Positions 48,212 through 55,739 of a stretch of DNA of 64,000 nucleotides are shown here, piece by piece; positions within the stretch are counted from its first letter, which is position 1; every line of letters starts with the position of its first letter. The stretch is from Streptomyces ambofaciens ATCC 23877 (GTDB lineage: Bacteria; Actinomycetota; Actinomycetes; Streptomycetales; Streptomycetaceae), in NCBI RefSeq assembly GCF_001267885.1, contig NZ_CP012382.1, positions 2,963,001 through 3,027,000 on the forward strand, in the 5' to 3' direction. The translations under genes were made by a program, and so were the position numbers. The notes beneath the pieces are model-generated. The model was given only the letters and a program-made list of their open reading frames with translations, was not told the origin of the DNA and made no database searches.

Positions 48212-48406
48212 GAAGGGGCCTTTCCGGGAGGAATGTCAGAGGGGACACCTCCATCATCGCGCACACCCCGCACGGGCAACCCGGGGGGCGATCCCGGCGT
48301 CTTCCAGGGCCGAGGGCACCCCGTGAAGCGGGCCCACCGAGGCCGTAGAGTGGCACGTCCGTGTCGGTCCAGGCGCGCGCGAGAACGAAGGGGGAGGGCG
48401 ATCGGA

Positions 48407-49372
48407 TTGCCGCACACCAGGACACCGGGCACCGAAGCGACCCCGAGAGCCCGACCGCGCTGGTGGACCGAGCTGCCGCTCATCGTCCTCGTCTACGCCT
48501 GCTACTCCGCGGGCCGCCTGATGGTGCGGGGCGACGTGTCGGACGCGGTCGACCACGGGCTGGCGATCCTGCGCATAGAGAAGGTGCTCTTCCTCAACGC
48601 GGAGCACCCACTCAACCGCCTCTTCACCCGCGAACCCTGGCTCGGCATACCCGCCGACTTCTGGTACGCGTCCCTGCACTACCTGGTCACCCCGTTGATC
48701 CTGGTCTGGATCTTCCGCTCGCGCACCGTCCGCTACCGGGCCGCCCGCACCTGGCTGATGACGTCCACCTTCATCGGCCTCATCGGCTTCACCCTGCTGC
48801 CCACCTGCCCGCCCCGGCTGCTGGACGCGAGCCACGGCTTCGTCGACACGATGGCCCAGTACAGCGCGTACGGCTGGTGGGGCGGCGAGGCCAGCGCGCC
48901 GCGCGGCCTCGGCGGGATGACCAACCAGTACGCGGCCATGCCGAGCCTGCACGTGGGCTGGTCGCTGTGGTGCGGGGTGATGCTGTGGCGTTACGGCGGC
49001 ACCCGCACGACGAAGGTGGCCGGTGTCGTCTACCCGCTGGTCACCACGATCGTGGTGATGGGCACCGCGAACCACTACTTCCTCGACGCGGTCGCGGGCG
49101 CGGCCGTGATGGGGGCCGGGCTGCTGCTGACGCCGTACGTGCTGCGGACGGCGGAGCGCGTCCGGGGCAGCCTCGTGACCCGCTTCACGACCCGCTCCGC
49201 ACCGGCCACGCCCGCCCCGGACGGCGCGGGTTCCCCGATTGTCAGTGGCGGATGCCAGACTTCCGCGGGTGAGCGATTTCCACGCCAGCGCGAGCCACGG
49301 GTCGGACCGGGAGCCGAGCCGGACCCCTCCCCCTCGGACGCGGGGGACGAGACTCCGGCACCGGCTCGCTGA
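48407..49372 (+). CDS. PAP2/Aur1-like membrane phosphatase
   Basis: A 321-residue membrane protein with about six transmembrane helices. The PAP2 motifs are AAMPSLHVGWSLWCG (phosphate-binding Ser-Leu-His) and GTANHYFLDAVAGAAVMG (the catalytic His in N-H-Y-x2-D). The long first loop and the spacing match the PAP2_3/inositol phosphotransferase-like branch acting on lipid-linked phosphates. The start is taken as TTG 48407, since GGGGAGGG lies 8 bases upstream and the conserved region begins soon after. The last ~50 residues are low-complexity, and the gene overlaps the next one by about 100 bases in another frame. Confidence 0.87.
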   Translation: MPHTRTPGTEATPRARPRWWTELPLIVLVYACYSAGRLMVRGDVSDAVDHGLAILRIEKVLFLNAEHPLNRLFTREPWLGIPADFWYASLHYLVTPLILVWIFRSRTVRYRAARTWLMTSTFIGLIGFTLLPTCPPRLLDASHGFVDTMAQYSAYGWWGGEASAPRGLGGMTNQYAAMPSLHVGWSLWCGVMLWRYGGTRTTKVAGVVYPLVTTIVVMGTANHYFLDAVAGAAVMGAGLLLTPYVLRTAERVRGSLVTRFTTRSAPATPAPDGAGSPIVSGGCQTSAGERFPRQREPRVGPGAEPDPSPSDAGDETPAPAR

Positions 49373-50471
49373 GCTGCGCGGTCCCGACGTCCCGGCCAAG
49401 GCGCTGGACGCCCGGGCCCTGGCCGCCCTCGCCGCCAACCCGGGCTGCCGACGGCGCGCGATCCTCGACGGAGCCGGAGTGGACAAGGCGTCGCTCGCCG
49501 ACGCGCTGGGCTCCCCGGCGGTCTTCGGGCAGTCCCAGTTCGCGTTGGTGCGGGGCAACGCCTTCGAGGCCCGGGTCAAGGCGGACGGCGGGGCCGAGCT
49601 GCTGCGGCTGGTGCACGAGAAGCTGGACCGGGGCGCCGAGCCGCCCGCCGGCGCCCACGTGCCCGACCTGTCGGCGACGGGTCCCGAGGGCCGCGCCGCG
49701 CGGACCTCGCTGGCGCTGCGGGAGGCCACCGGCACGCCCGGCGCCTGGACGCTGCTCGACCATCCGATGCTCGCCCTCGACGTCGCCGGCTCCCCCGCGT
49801 TCCTGGAGCCGGACGCGGTCGTCGTGCATCCGGACGGCAGCTGGACCGTCGTCGAGATCAAGTCCTTCCCCATGCTGGACGGCTCCGCCGACCCGGCGAA
49901 GGTCGGCGCCGCCGCGCGGCAGGCCGCGGTGTACGTGCTGGCGCTGGAGCGGGTCGCCGCCCGGCTGGACCCGGCCCCCCGGGTGCGCCACCGCGTCCTC
50001 CTCGTCTGCCCGAAGGACTTCTCGAACCTGCCCACCTCCTCCGCCGTCGACGTGCGCAAGCAGCGCGCCGTCACCGAGCGCCAGCTGGCCCGGCTGACCC
50101 GGATCGAGGACATCGCCGACGCGCTCCCGGAGGGCGTCTGCTTCTCCCCCGAGCTTCCGGCCGAGGAGCTGGCGACCGCCGTCGAGGCGGTTCCGGCGAC
50201 GTACGCGCCCGACTGCCTGTCCGCCTGCGAGCTGGCCTTCCACTGCCGTGCCCGGTCCCGCGAGGCCGGTGCGGTGACCTCGCTCGGCCGCCCGGTGCGG
50301 GCCGAGCTGGGCGGTCTGTCGACGGTCGAGGAGGTGCTGGCGGCGGCCCGCGGGGAGGCCGGCGATCCGGACGACCCGGCGGTGGCGGCCCTGCGCAGGG
50401 CGGCACAGCTGCGGGCGGAGGCCCTCGCGTCGGCCGGTACGGGGACGAGCGGGGTGGCCGGATGTCGCTGA
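49269..50471 (+). CDS. RecB/Cas4-type PD-(D/E)XK nuclease with putative Fe-S cluster
   Basis: A protein of about 400 residues. The nuclease core is visible: RGNAFE (Glu100), FLEPDAVV (Asp182), WTVVEIKSF (Glu196-x-Lys198) and the QxxxY motif QAAVY (Gln218, Tyr222). Four cysteines bracket it: Cys60, then Cys316, Cys320 and Cys326 in DCLSACELAFHC. One upstream Cys plus a downstream triad is the arrangement of Fe-S nucleases (Cas4, AddB, Dna2), though here the spacing is C-x3-C-x5-C. The start is uncertain: GTG 49269 lacks a ribosome site and sits inside the preceding gene, but no later start exists before the conserved part. It overlaps the next gene by 10 bases. Confidence 0.85.
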   Translation: MSDFHASASHGSDREPSRTPPPRTRGTRLRHRLAELRGPDVPAKALDARALAALAANPGCRRRAILDGAGVDKASLADALGSPAVFGQSQFALVRGNAFEARVKADGGAELLRLVHEKLDRGAEPPAGAHVPDLSATGPEGRAARTSLALREATGTPGAWTLLDHPMLALDVAGSPAFLEPDAVVVHPDGSWTVVEIKSFPMLDGSADPAKVGAAARQAAVYVLALERVAARLDPAPRVRHRVLLVCPKDFSNLPTSSAVDVRKQRAVTERQLARLTRIEDIADALPEGVCFSPELPAEELATAVEAVPATYAPDCLSACELAFHCRARSREAGAVTSLGRPVRAELGGLSTVEEVLAAARGEAGDPDDPAVAALRRAAQLRAEALASAGTGTSGVAGCR

Positions 50472-52060
50472 TCACCACGCTCGCCCGGCTGGAGGCCGTG
50501 CGCACGGGCCGCGCCGAGCCCGCCGCCACCGTCCGGCACCGGCATCTGTCCGACCGCCCGCTGGTCTTCGTCCCGCTGACCACCGCCGGTGAGGCCGGTG
50601 CCCCGCTCGGCGCCCTGGTCGGCACCGACCGGGACGCGCCGCGGCTGCTGGTCGTGCCACAGCCCCGCGACCGCGACCTGCGCTTCGCCTTCCTGGCCGA
50701 ACTGGCCGACATCGTGCTGCCGCACGTGGAGGCGTACGCCGACAGCGTCGAGGCCGCCGAGCGCACCGAGACCGACCCGGAGACGGGCAAGCGGATCAAG
50801 GTCGAGGTCGACCTGTGCGCCGACGCCGCGCAGCTGATCGTGCCCAGCCGCGCGGGCATCGACTTCGTACGGCTGCTGGGCCGGTCGATGCGGTTCCGGC
50901 GTACGGCGGAGGAGGACCCGGAGACACCGCACCCGGCCCCGCCGAGGGTGCCGCTGCTCGGCCGGTGGCTGACCCACTACGGCGAGCGGGCCCGGGTCCC
51001 CGGCTCCTCCCTCCTCCTCGCCATGACCGACCTGCTGGGCCGGCACTGGGCGACCGGGCAGTCCACGCTGGAGGACCAGCACCTGGGCGCGCTCCTCGCG
51101 TGGATCGCGCCGGGCGCCGAGGGGCCGACCGGCGCGGAGGCCGCGCGGCGGGCCGAGCTCGCCCGTGACGCCGACGGCCAGCTGCTGTGCCCGCCCGCGG
51201 GCCCGGCCACCGACCCGGCCTTCGACAACAGGCTGCTCGCCCCCGCCATCGAGCGCTACGACCGGGCCCGCACGGCGCTCGCCGCCGCCGAGGACGGTCT
51301 GGAGGCCGACGACCGGCTGGGCGCGCTCACCGCCGCCGAGCGGGAGATCCGCGCCCTGGTCGACAGCCGTACCCGACCCACCTGGGACGCGGTGTGGCGG
51401 GGACTGGACCTGCTGCGGGAGCTGCCCGCCGGCGCGCACGTCGAGGAGCGCTGGACCCGGGACCGCTGGTCGTTCACCTCGCACCGCGACCGCATCCTGG
51501 CCGGCGAGCCCCCGCAGCCGCGTCACGACGACGCGGTGACCGCGGCCAACAAGCTCGCCACGCGCGAGCGGGAGCAGGCACGGCTGGAGGCCCAGGAGGC
51601 GCTGGACGATCCGCTGGTGATGGCCGCGCGGCGGCTGGCCGGGGAGGCGTTCGCCGGGGAGGTCATCGATGTCGTGATGGCGTACAGCGAGAGCAAGCGG
51701 CCCAGTCCGCGTCCGCTGATCACGGTCCGTACGGACGACCGCCCCCAGCCGGCCGAGCGGGCCCGGGTCTTCCGGTCGCTGGACGGCAGGCCGCAGGCGG
51801 CGGAGTACGTCGCGCAGGAGGACGAGGGGGTCCTCGTGCTGCGCCTCGTGGACAAGATGGGCCGCGGCAGGGAACCCGAGGCCGGCTCGGTGCCCGAGAA
51901 GGGGGACCGGGTCTGCTTCACCCTGTTCGAGCACGAGCAGCGGGGCGGGGCCAAGCTGCCCGATCCGGACCGGACCCCGTGGACGCACGGCGGACCACCC
52001 GGTGAGACGGCCACCGTCGCGGAGGCGGCCGACGCCCAGACCGAGGAGGACGTGCTGTGA
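50462..52060 (+). CDS. unrecognised protein between nuclease and helicase
   Basis: A 532-residue soluble protein for which I see no catalytic motif. The N-terminal half is alpha/beta (RPLVFVPLTTAGEAGAPLGA; RDLRFAFLAELADIVLPHVE). The centre is helical and charged. The last ~110 residues are beta-rich, with EGVLVLRLVDKMGRGREPEA and PEKGDRVCFTLFEHEQRGGA, which could be a small OB- or stalk-like domain of the kind placed before UPF1-family helicase cores. Its ATG overlaps the nuclease stop, and its stop overlaps the helicase GTG (GTGA), so all three proteins are probably made in fixed ratio and may form one complex. Confidence 0.85.
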   Translation: MSLITTLARLEAVRTGRAEPAATVRHRHLSDRPLVFVPLTTAGEAGAPLGALVGTDRDAPRLLVVPQPRDRDLRFAFLAELADIVLPHVEAYADSVEAAERTETDPETGKRIKVEVDLCADAAQLIVPSRAGIDFVRLLGRSMRFRRTAEEDPETPHPAPPRVPLLGRWLTHYGERARVPGSSLLLAMTDLLGRHWATGQSTLEDQHLGALLAWIAPGAEGPTGAEAARRAELARDADGQLLCPPAGPATDPAFDNRLLAPAIERYDRARTALAAAEDGLEADDRLGALTAAEREIRALVDSRTRPTWDAVWRGLDLLRELPAGAHVEERWTRDRWSFTSHRDRILAGEPPQPRHDDAVTAANKLATREREQARLEAQEALDDPLVMAARRLAGEAFAGEVIDVVMAYSESKRPSPRPLITVRTDDRPQPAERARVFRSLDGRPQAAEYVAQEDEGVLVLRLVDKMGRGREPEAGSVPEKGDRVCFTLFEHEQRGGAKLPDPDRTPWTHGGPPGETATVAEAADAQTEEDVL

Positions 52061-53418
52061 CCGCCGAGGCCCCCGCCGCGCCCGCCGCCCCGGCCTTCGA
52101 CCCGGGCACCGAGGCCGCCCGCGCCACCGCCGCGATCCTCCACGACACGCTGCACGGCACCGAGCGTGGTGTCGTCGTGGACTCCCCGCCCGGTGCCGGC
52201 AAGTCCACGCTCGTCGTGCGGGCGGCTCTGGAGCTGGCCGAGGCCGGCCGCCCGCTGATGGTCGTGGCGCAGACCAACGCCCAGGTCGACGACCTGGTCC
52301 TGCGCCTCGCCGAGAAGAACCCCGACCTGCCGGTGGGACGCCTGCACAGCAGTGACGCCGACCCGTACGACAAGGCGCTCGACGACCTGGCGAACGTACG
52401 CAAGTCGGCGAAGGCCGCCGATCTCGCCGGGCAGGCCGTCGTCCTGTCGACCGCCGCGAAGTGGGCGCACGTCACGGTGGACGAGCCGTGGCGGCACGCG
52501 ATCGTCGACGAGGCGTACCAGATGCGCTCCGACTCGCTGCTGGCCGTGGCGGGGCTGTTCGAGCGGGCGCTGTTCGTGGGTGACCCGGGTCAGCTGGACC
52601 CGTTCGCGACGGTGGGCAGCGAGCAGTGGGCGGGCCTGGCGTACGACCCGTCGGCCTCCGCCGTGACGACGCTCCTGGCCCACAACCCGTCCCTGCCGCA
52701 GCACCGGCTGCCGGTGTCGTGGCGGCTCCCGGCGTCGGCGGCCCCGCTGGTGTCCGACGCCTTCTACCCGTACACGCCGTTCCGCAGCGGTACGGGCCAC
52801 GGCGACCGGAGTCTGGCCTTCGCGGTGGCGTCGGACGGGTCCGGTCCGGACCGGGTGATCGACGAGGCCGCGCGGTCCGGCTGGGGTCTGCTGGAGCTGC
52901 CCGCGCGGCACACGCCGCGCACCGATCCGGAGGCGGTGCGGGCGGTGGCGGCGGTGGTCCGGCGGCTCCTCGACCGGGAGGGCGCGGCGACGTCCGAGCG
53001 CTCGTCCGCCCCGGTGCCGCTGAGCGCGGGCCGCGTGGCCGTCGGCACCGCGCACCGCGACCAGGCGGCGGCGGTGCGGGCCGCGCTGGCCGACCTCGGG
53101 GTGACCGAGGTGACCGTCGACACGGCCAACCGTCTGCAGGGCCGCGAGTACGACGTCACGGTCGTCCTGCACCCGCTCTCCGGCCGCCCCGACGCCACCG
53201 CGTTCCACCTGGAGACGGGCCGCCTGTGCGTCCTGGCCTCCCGGCACCGGCACGCGTGCATCGTGGTCTGCCGGGAGGGGGTGGGCGACCTGCTGGACGA
53301 CTACCCGTCCACGGAGCCGGTCCAGCTCGGCACCCTGGTGAAGTTCCCGGACGGCTGGGAGGCGAACCACTCGGTACTGGCGCACCTGGCGGACCACCGG
53401 GTGGCCTGGCGGCCCTGA
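52057..53418 (+). CDS. UPF1/Dna2-like superfamily 1 helicase
   Basis: A 453-residue SF1 helicase. Walker A is DSPPGAGKST (Lys49), Walker B is AIVDEAYQM (Asp151-Glu152), motif III is LFVGDPGQLDPF (174-182), motif IV is PVSWRLP (Arg223), motif V is DTANRLQGREYDVTVV, and motif VI is LCVLASRHRHACIVVCR. The order and wording match UPF1/Dna2-type (SF1B, 5'-3') helicases rather than UvrD. It lacks its own nuclease domain; the gene two upstream supplies one. GTG start overlaps the previous stop. Its last ~23 codons recur twice downstream as DNA copies. Confidence 0.9.
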   Translation: MTAEAPAAPAAPAFDPGTEAARATAAILHDTLHGTERGVVVDSPPGAGKSTLVVRAALELAEAGRPLMVVAQTNAQVDDLVLRLAEKNPDLPVGRLHSSDADPYDKALDDLANVRKSAKAADLAGQAVVLSTAAKWAHVTVDEPWRHAIVDEAYQMRSDSLLAVAGLFERALFVGDPGQLDPFATVGSEQWAGLAYDPSASAVTTLLAHNPSLPQHRLPVSWRLPASAAPLVSDAFYPYTPFRSGTGHGDRSLAFAVASDGSGPDRVIDEAARSGWGLLELPARHTPRTDPEAVRAVAAVVRRLLDREGAATSERSSAPVPLSAGRVAVGTAHRDQAAAVRAALADLGVTEVTVDTANRLQGREYDVTVVLHPLSGRPDATAFHLETGRLCVLASRHRHACIVVCREGVGDLLDDYPSTEPVQLGTLVKFPDGWEANHSVLAHLADHRVAWRP

Positions 53419-53790
53419 CGCCCCGAACGGCCCCCGCACCCGGCCCGACAACGCACCCCGGCCCGCCGGACGGAGTCCGGCACGCCGCCGCAGGCGGCCC
53501 AAGGACACAGCCCGGACGGCTGGGAGGCGAACCACTCGGTACTGGCACACCTGGCGGAACACCGGGTGGCCTGGCGGCCCTGACGCCCGGGGCGGAATGG
53601 CGCCCGGCACCCCGGGCGGCCCCGGTACTCGCCCGACAACGCCCCGGTCCGCCGGACGGAGTCCGGCACGCCGCCGCAGGCGGCCCAAGGACACAGCCCG
53701 GACGGCTGGGAGGCGAACCACTCGGTACTGGCACACCTGGCGGAACACCGCGTGCCCTGGCGGCCCTGACGCCCCGAACGGCCCCCGCAC
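53350..53790 (+). repeat. three tandem copies of the helicase gene 3' end plus flank (165-186 bp unit)
   Basis: The sequence starting GACGGCTGGGAGGCGAACCA occurs at 53350 (inside the helicase gene), 53515 and 53701. Each copy encodes the same ~23-residue C-terminus and TGA, followed by related flank containing CCGCCGGACGGAGTCCGG. The copies differ at a few bases. The two outer copies have no start codon or ribosome site. Confidence 0.92.
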
Positions 53791-53939
53791 CCGGCCCGCC
53801 GGACGGAGTCCGGTACTCGGCGCGACGACGCCCCCGCCGCCCGGGACGGAGCCCGTGGTCGAGGGTCGGTGTGCTCCGGAGGGTTGGTTTCCCTTAGGGC
53901 TAAGATTTCAGCACCGAACACATGCCGCGAGGGGAAGAC
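53419..53939. other. gene-free region between helicase and marR
   Basis: A 521-base region. Its first ~370 bases are the repeat copies. The last ~130 bases carry the marR promoter and a short inverted repeat. No gene is supported. Confidence 0.6.
53893..53904. promoter_or_regulatory. candidate MarR operator
   Basis: CTTAGGGCTAAG has 5-base inverted arms (CTTAG/CTAAG) and lies 36 bases before the marR ATG in an A+T-richer patch. Size and placement suit autoregulation by MarR, but the site is short and unproven. Confidence 0.4.
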
Positions 53940-54488
53940 ATGGCTCAGGGCAGGGCCGCGAAGCGGCCGGACGCTGTGGCGGGGATCGTCGAGGACTGGG
54001 CGCGGGAGCGGCCCGAGCTGGACACGGCGCCGCTGGAGGTGCTGGCCCGGCTGCACCGCTCGTACCTCCAGTACCAGTCGCGGATGACCTCGCGGCTCGA
54101 CGAGCACGGGCTCTCCGTCGCCGGGTTCGACGTGCTCACCGCGCTGCGCCGGGCGGGCGCCCCCTACCGGCTGACCGCCGGGCAGCTCGCGGACTCCGGG
54201 CTGATCTCCTCGGCGGGAGTGACACTGCGCCTGGACCGGCTGGAGAAGGACGGTCTGCTCGTGCGCGAGCGCGACGCCGGTGACCGGCGCGTGGTGTACT
54301 CGCGGCTCACCGAGGCCGGGCTGGCGAAGGTGGACGAGGTGTTCGCCGAGCACCTGGAGAACGAGCGCCGGATGCTCGGCGGGATCTCCCCCGCCGAGCG
54401 TCGTCAGCTGAGCCGTCTGCTGTCCAAGCTGGAGCGTTCCATCGTGGACTCCGACGACATCCCGGCTCAGCGCGCCGAGACGGGCTGA
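53940..54488 (+). CDS. MarR-family regulator
   Basis: A 182-residue MarR protein. The winged HTH is at residues about 55-125 (GFDVLTALRRAGAPYRLTAG; SSAGVTLRLDRLEKDGLLVR; wing ERDAGDRRVVYSRLTEAG), flanked by dimerisation helices. ATG 53940 follows GAGGGG by 6 bases. It faces the Rieske oxygenase gene, whose 3' end it overlaps by 22 bases. MarR proteins next to aromatic catabolic operons usually sense the substrate or an intermediate, so this one may regulate the operon, though the operon promoter lies beyond the window. Confidence 0.92.
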   Translation: MAQGRAAKRPDAVAGIVEDWARERPELDTAPLEVLARLHRSYLQYQSRMTSRLDEHGLSVAGFDVLTALRRAGAPYRLTAGQLADSGLISSAGVTLRLDRLEKDGLLVRERDAGDRRVVYSRLTEAGLAKVDEVFAEHLENERRMLGGISPAERRQLSRLLSKLERSIVDSDDIPAQRAETG

Positions 54489-55495
54489 GCCTTCGACTGC
54501 CGCCCGGCCTGGGCCTGGTAGAGGCGACGCAGGCGGACCACGCCCAGGTCGTGCTGGTAGAGGTTCTCCCGCTGGTCGGCGTCCGCGGGCATGCTCTCCA
54601 GGATGACGCGGTCCTGCTCCAGGACCTCCCAGTGGCGGGCCTCGATGAGGGTCTTGTAGAGGAAGCGCCAGGTGTCGCGCTGCCAGTCGCTCACCCTGCG
54701 GTAGCGCCAGAAGAAGACGCCGGTGCGCCCGGCGTCCACCGGGCAGGCCATGCCGACGATGCCGAAGGGGCCCCCGGGGCCGGCCGACGGCGGGTAGGGG
54801 ATGGACAGGTCCACCCAGTCGACCCCGGTGTGGCAGAGCTCGACCCAGTCGAAGTTGACGCCGCGCTGGTCGGTCTTCTCGAAGAAGTAGCCCCGTTCCG
54901 TCTCCCGGATGCGGAACTTGGCCGTCGTGTCCCCGGCGAACATGGTGTGCGACTCGGAGTGCAGGAACGCGCCGTGCATCGGGTCGAGGAGGTTCTCCAT
55001 GGCGAACCGCCACGGCACCTCCCACTCGGCGTAGCAGAGGAAGGCGGAGATCTCCTCGTCGGCGAGCGGTCCGGGAAGGGTGAGCTCCACCGGGTCCGGG
55101 TGCTCCTCGTCACCGAAGTAGGCGAGGATCGCGCCGCCGACCTCGCGGACGGGCAGCGAGGTGACGAGGGTCTTGCCCTCCAGGTTGCAGCCGGGCAGGC
55201 CGGGCACCGAGGTGACCGTGCCGGTGCCGTCGACCTCGACGCCGTGGTACCAGCAGGCGACCCGGTCGCCCAGGTGCTTGCCGAGGGACAGGGGCGCCCC
55301 GCGGTGCGGGCAGCGGTCGGCGAGCATGGAGAGACCGCCGTCGGCCTTGCGGAAGAGCAGCCAGTTCTCGCCGAGGGCGGTCACCTTGCGCATGCCGCCG
55401 GGCTCGACGAAGTGGGACGGCACCACGGGGTGCCACTGGTTGCGCAGGCCGTGGGCGTAGATGTGGTCGGCGGTGTCGCGGGTGGAGAGGGTCAT
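54467..55495 (-). CDS. Rieske non-heme iron oxygenase, oxygenase component
   Basis: A 342-residue oxygenase component. The Rieske [2Fe-2S] site is RCPHRGAPL (Cys62, His64) plus CWYHG (Cys81, His84). The mononuclear iron site is ENLLDPMHGAFLHSESH, with His174 and His179 as ligands and Asp171 as the bridge between the clusters of neighbouring subunits. The size and the early Rieske position resemble vanillate O-demethylase/phthalate-type single-subunit oxygenases (class IA), and the VanB-type reductase gene two upstream would be its electron donor. It hydroxylates or demethylates an aromatic-type substrate. It is the last gene of the leftward operon. Confidence 0.93.
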   Translation of the reverse strand: MTLSTRDTADHIYAHGLRNQWHPVVPSHFVEPGGMRKVTALGENWLLFRKADGGLSMLADRCPHRGAPLSLGKHLGDRVACWYHGVEVDGTGTVTSVPGLPGCNLEGKTLVTSLPVREVGGAILAYFGDEEHPDPVELTLPGPLADEEISAFLCYAEWEVPWRFAMENLLDPMHGAFLHSESHTMFAGDTTAKFRIRETERGYFFEKTDQRGVNFDWVELCHTGVDWVDLSIPYPPSAGPGGPFGIVGMACPVDAGRTGVFFWRYRRVSDWQRDTWRFLYKTLIEARHWEVLEQDRVILESMPADADQRENLYQHDLGVVRLRRLYQAQAGRQSKAQPVSAR

Positions 55496-55496
55496 G

Positions 55497-55733
55497 TCAG
55501 GCTCCCAGGCGGTGCATCTCGGCGCGGAAGGACTCCTCGGTCCAGGGCTCTCCCGTGGGCGTGCGCAACTGGCGGGAGTTGAGGCCGTCGATCACGTCGG
55601 ACAGGCCGTGGCCGTCCTTGGTGAAGATGTCCTCCAGGGTGCGCGCGAGCTTGGTCTCGTACGGGGTGGGCTCGTGGTCGCGGGTCTGGTGGGTTTCCAG
55701 GTAGGGCCAGGTCTCGGGCACGGGGTTCTCCAC
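55497..55733 (-). CDS. small recombinase-like helix-turn-helix protein
   Basis: A 78-residue protein whose second half, DGLNSRQLRTPTGEPWTEESFRAEMHRLGA, resembles the 'recombinase' domain segment of large serine recombinases (N-x-x-G-x-x-T-P-x-G-x-x-W-T). No catalytic domain is attached, and it is packed between oxygenase and reductase genes with gaps of 1 and 6 bases. It is therefore not a mobile-element remnant but probably an accessory of the oxygenase system. Its function is unknown. Confidence 0.8.
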   Translation of the reverse strand: MENPVPETWPYLETHQTRDHEPTPYETKLARTLEDIFTKDGHGLSDVIDGLNSRQLRTPTGEPWTEESFRAEMHRLGA

Positions 55734-55739
55734 AGGGGG

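Noticed and set aside
48254..51988. 1244-codon minus-strand open frame opposite the PAP2, nuclease and unknown genes
   Set aside because: This is a shadow of the plus-strand coding pattern with no recognisable domain and no credible start signal.
53515..53790. Truncated helicase pseudogenes
   Set aside because: The copies carry only the last ~23 codons plus flank; they are tandem duplications of the gene end, not remnants of whole genes.
55497..55733. Remnant of a serine recombinase or mobile element
   Set aside because: It is an intact small gene tightly packed in a catabolic operon, with no recombinase catalytic domain, terminal repeats or attachment site nearby.
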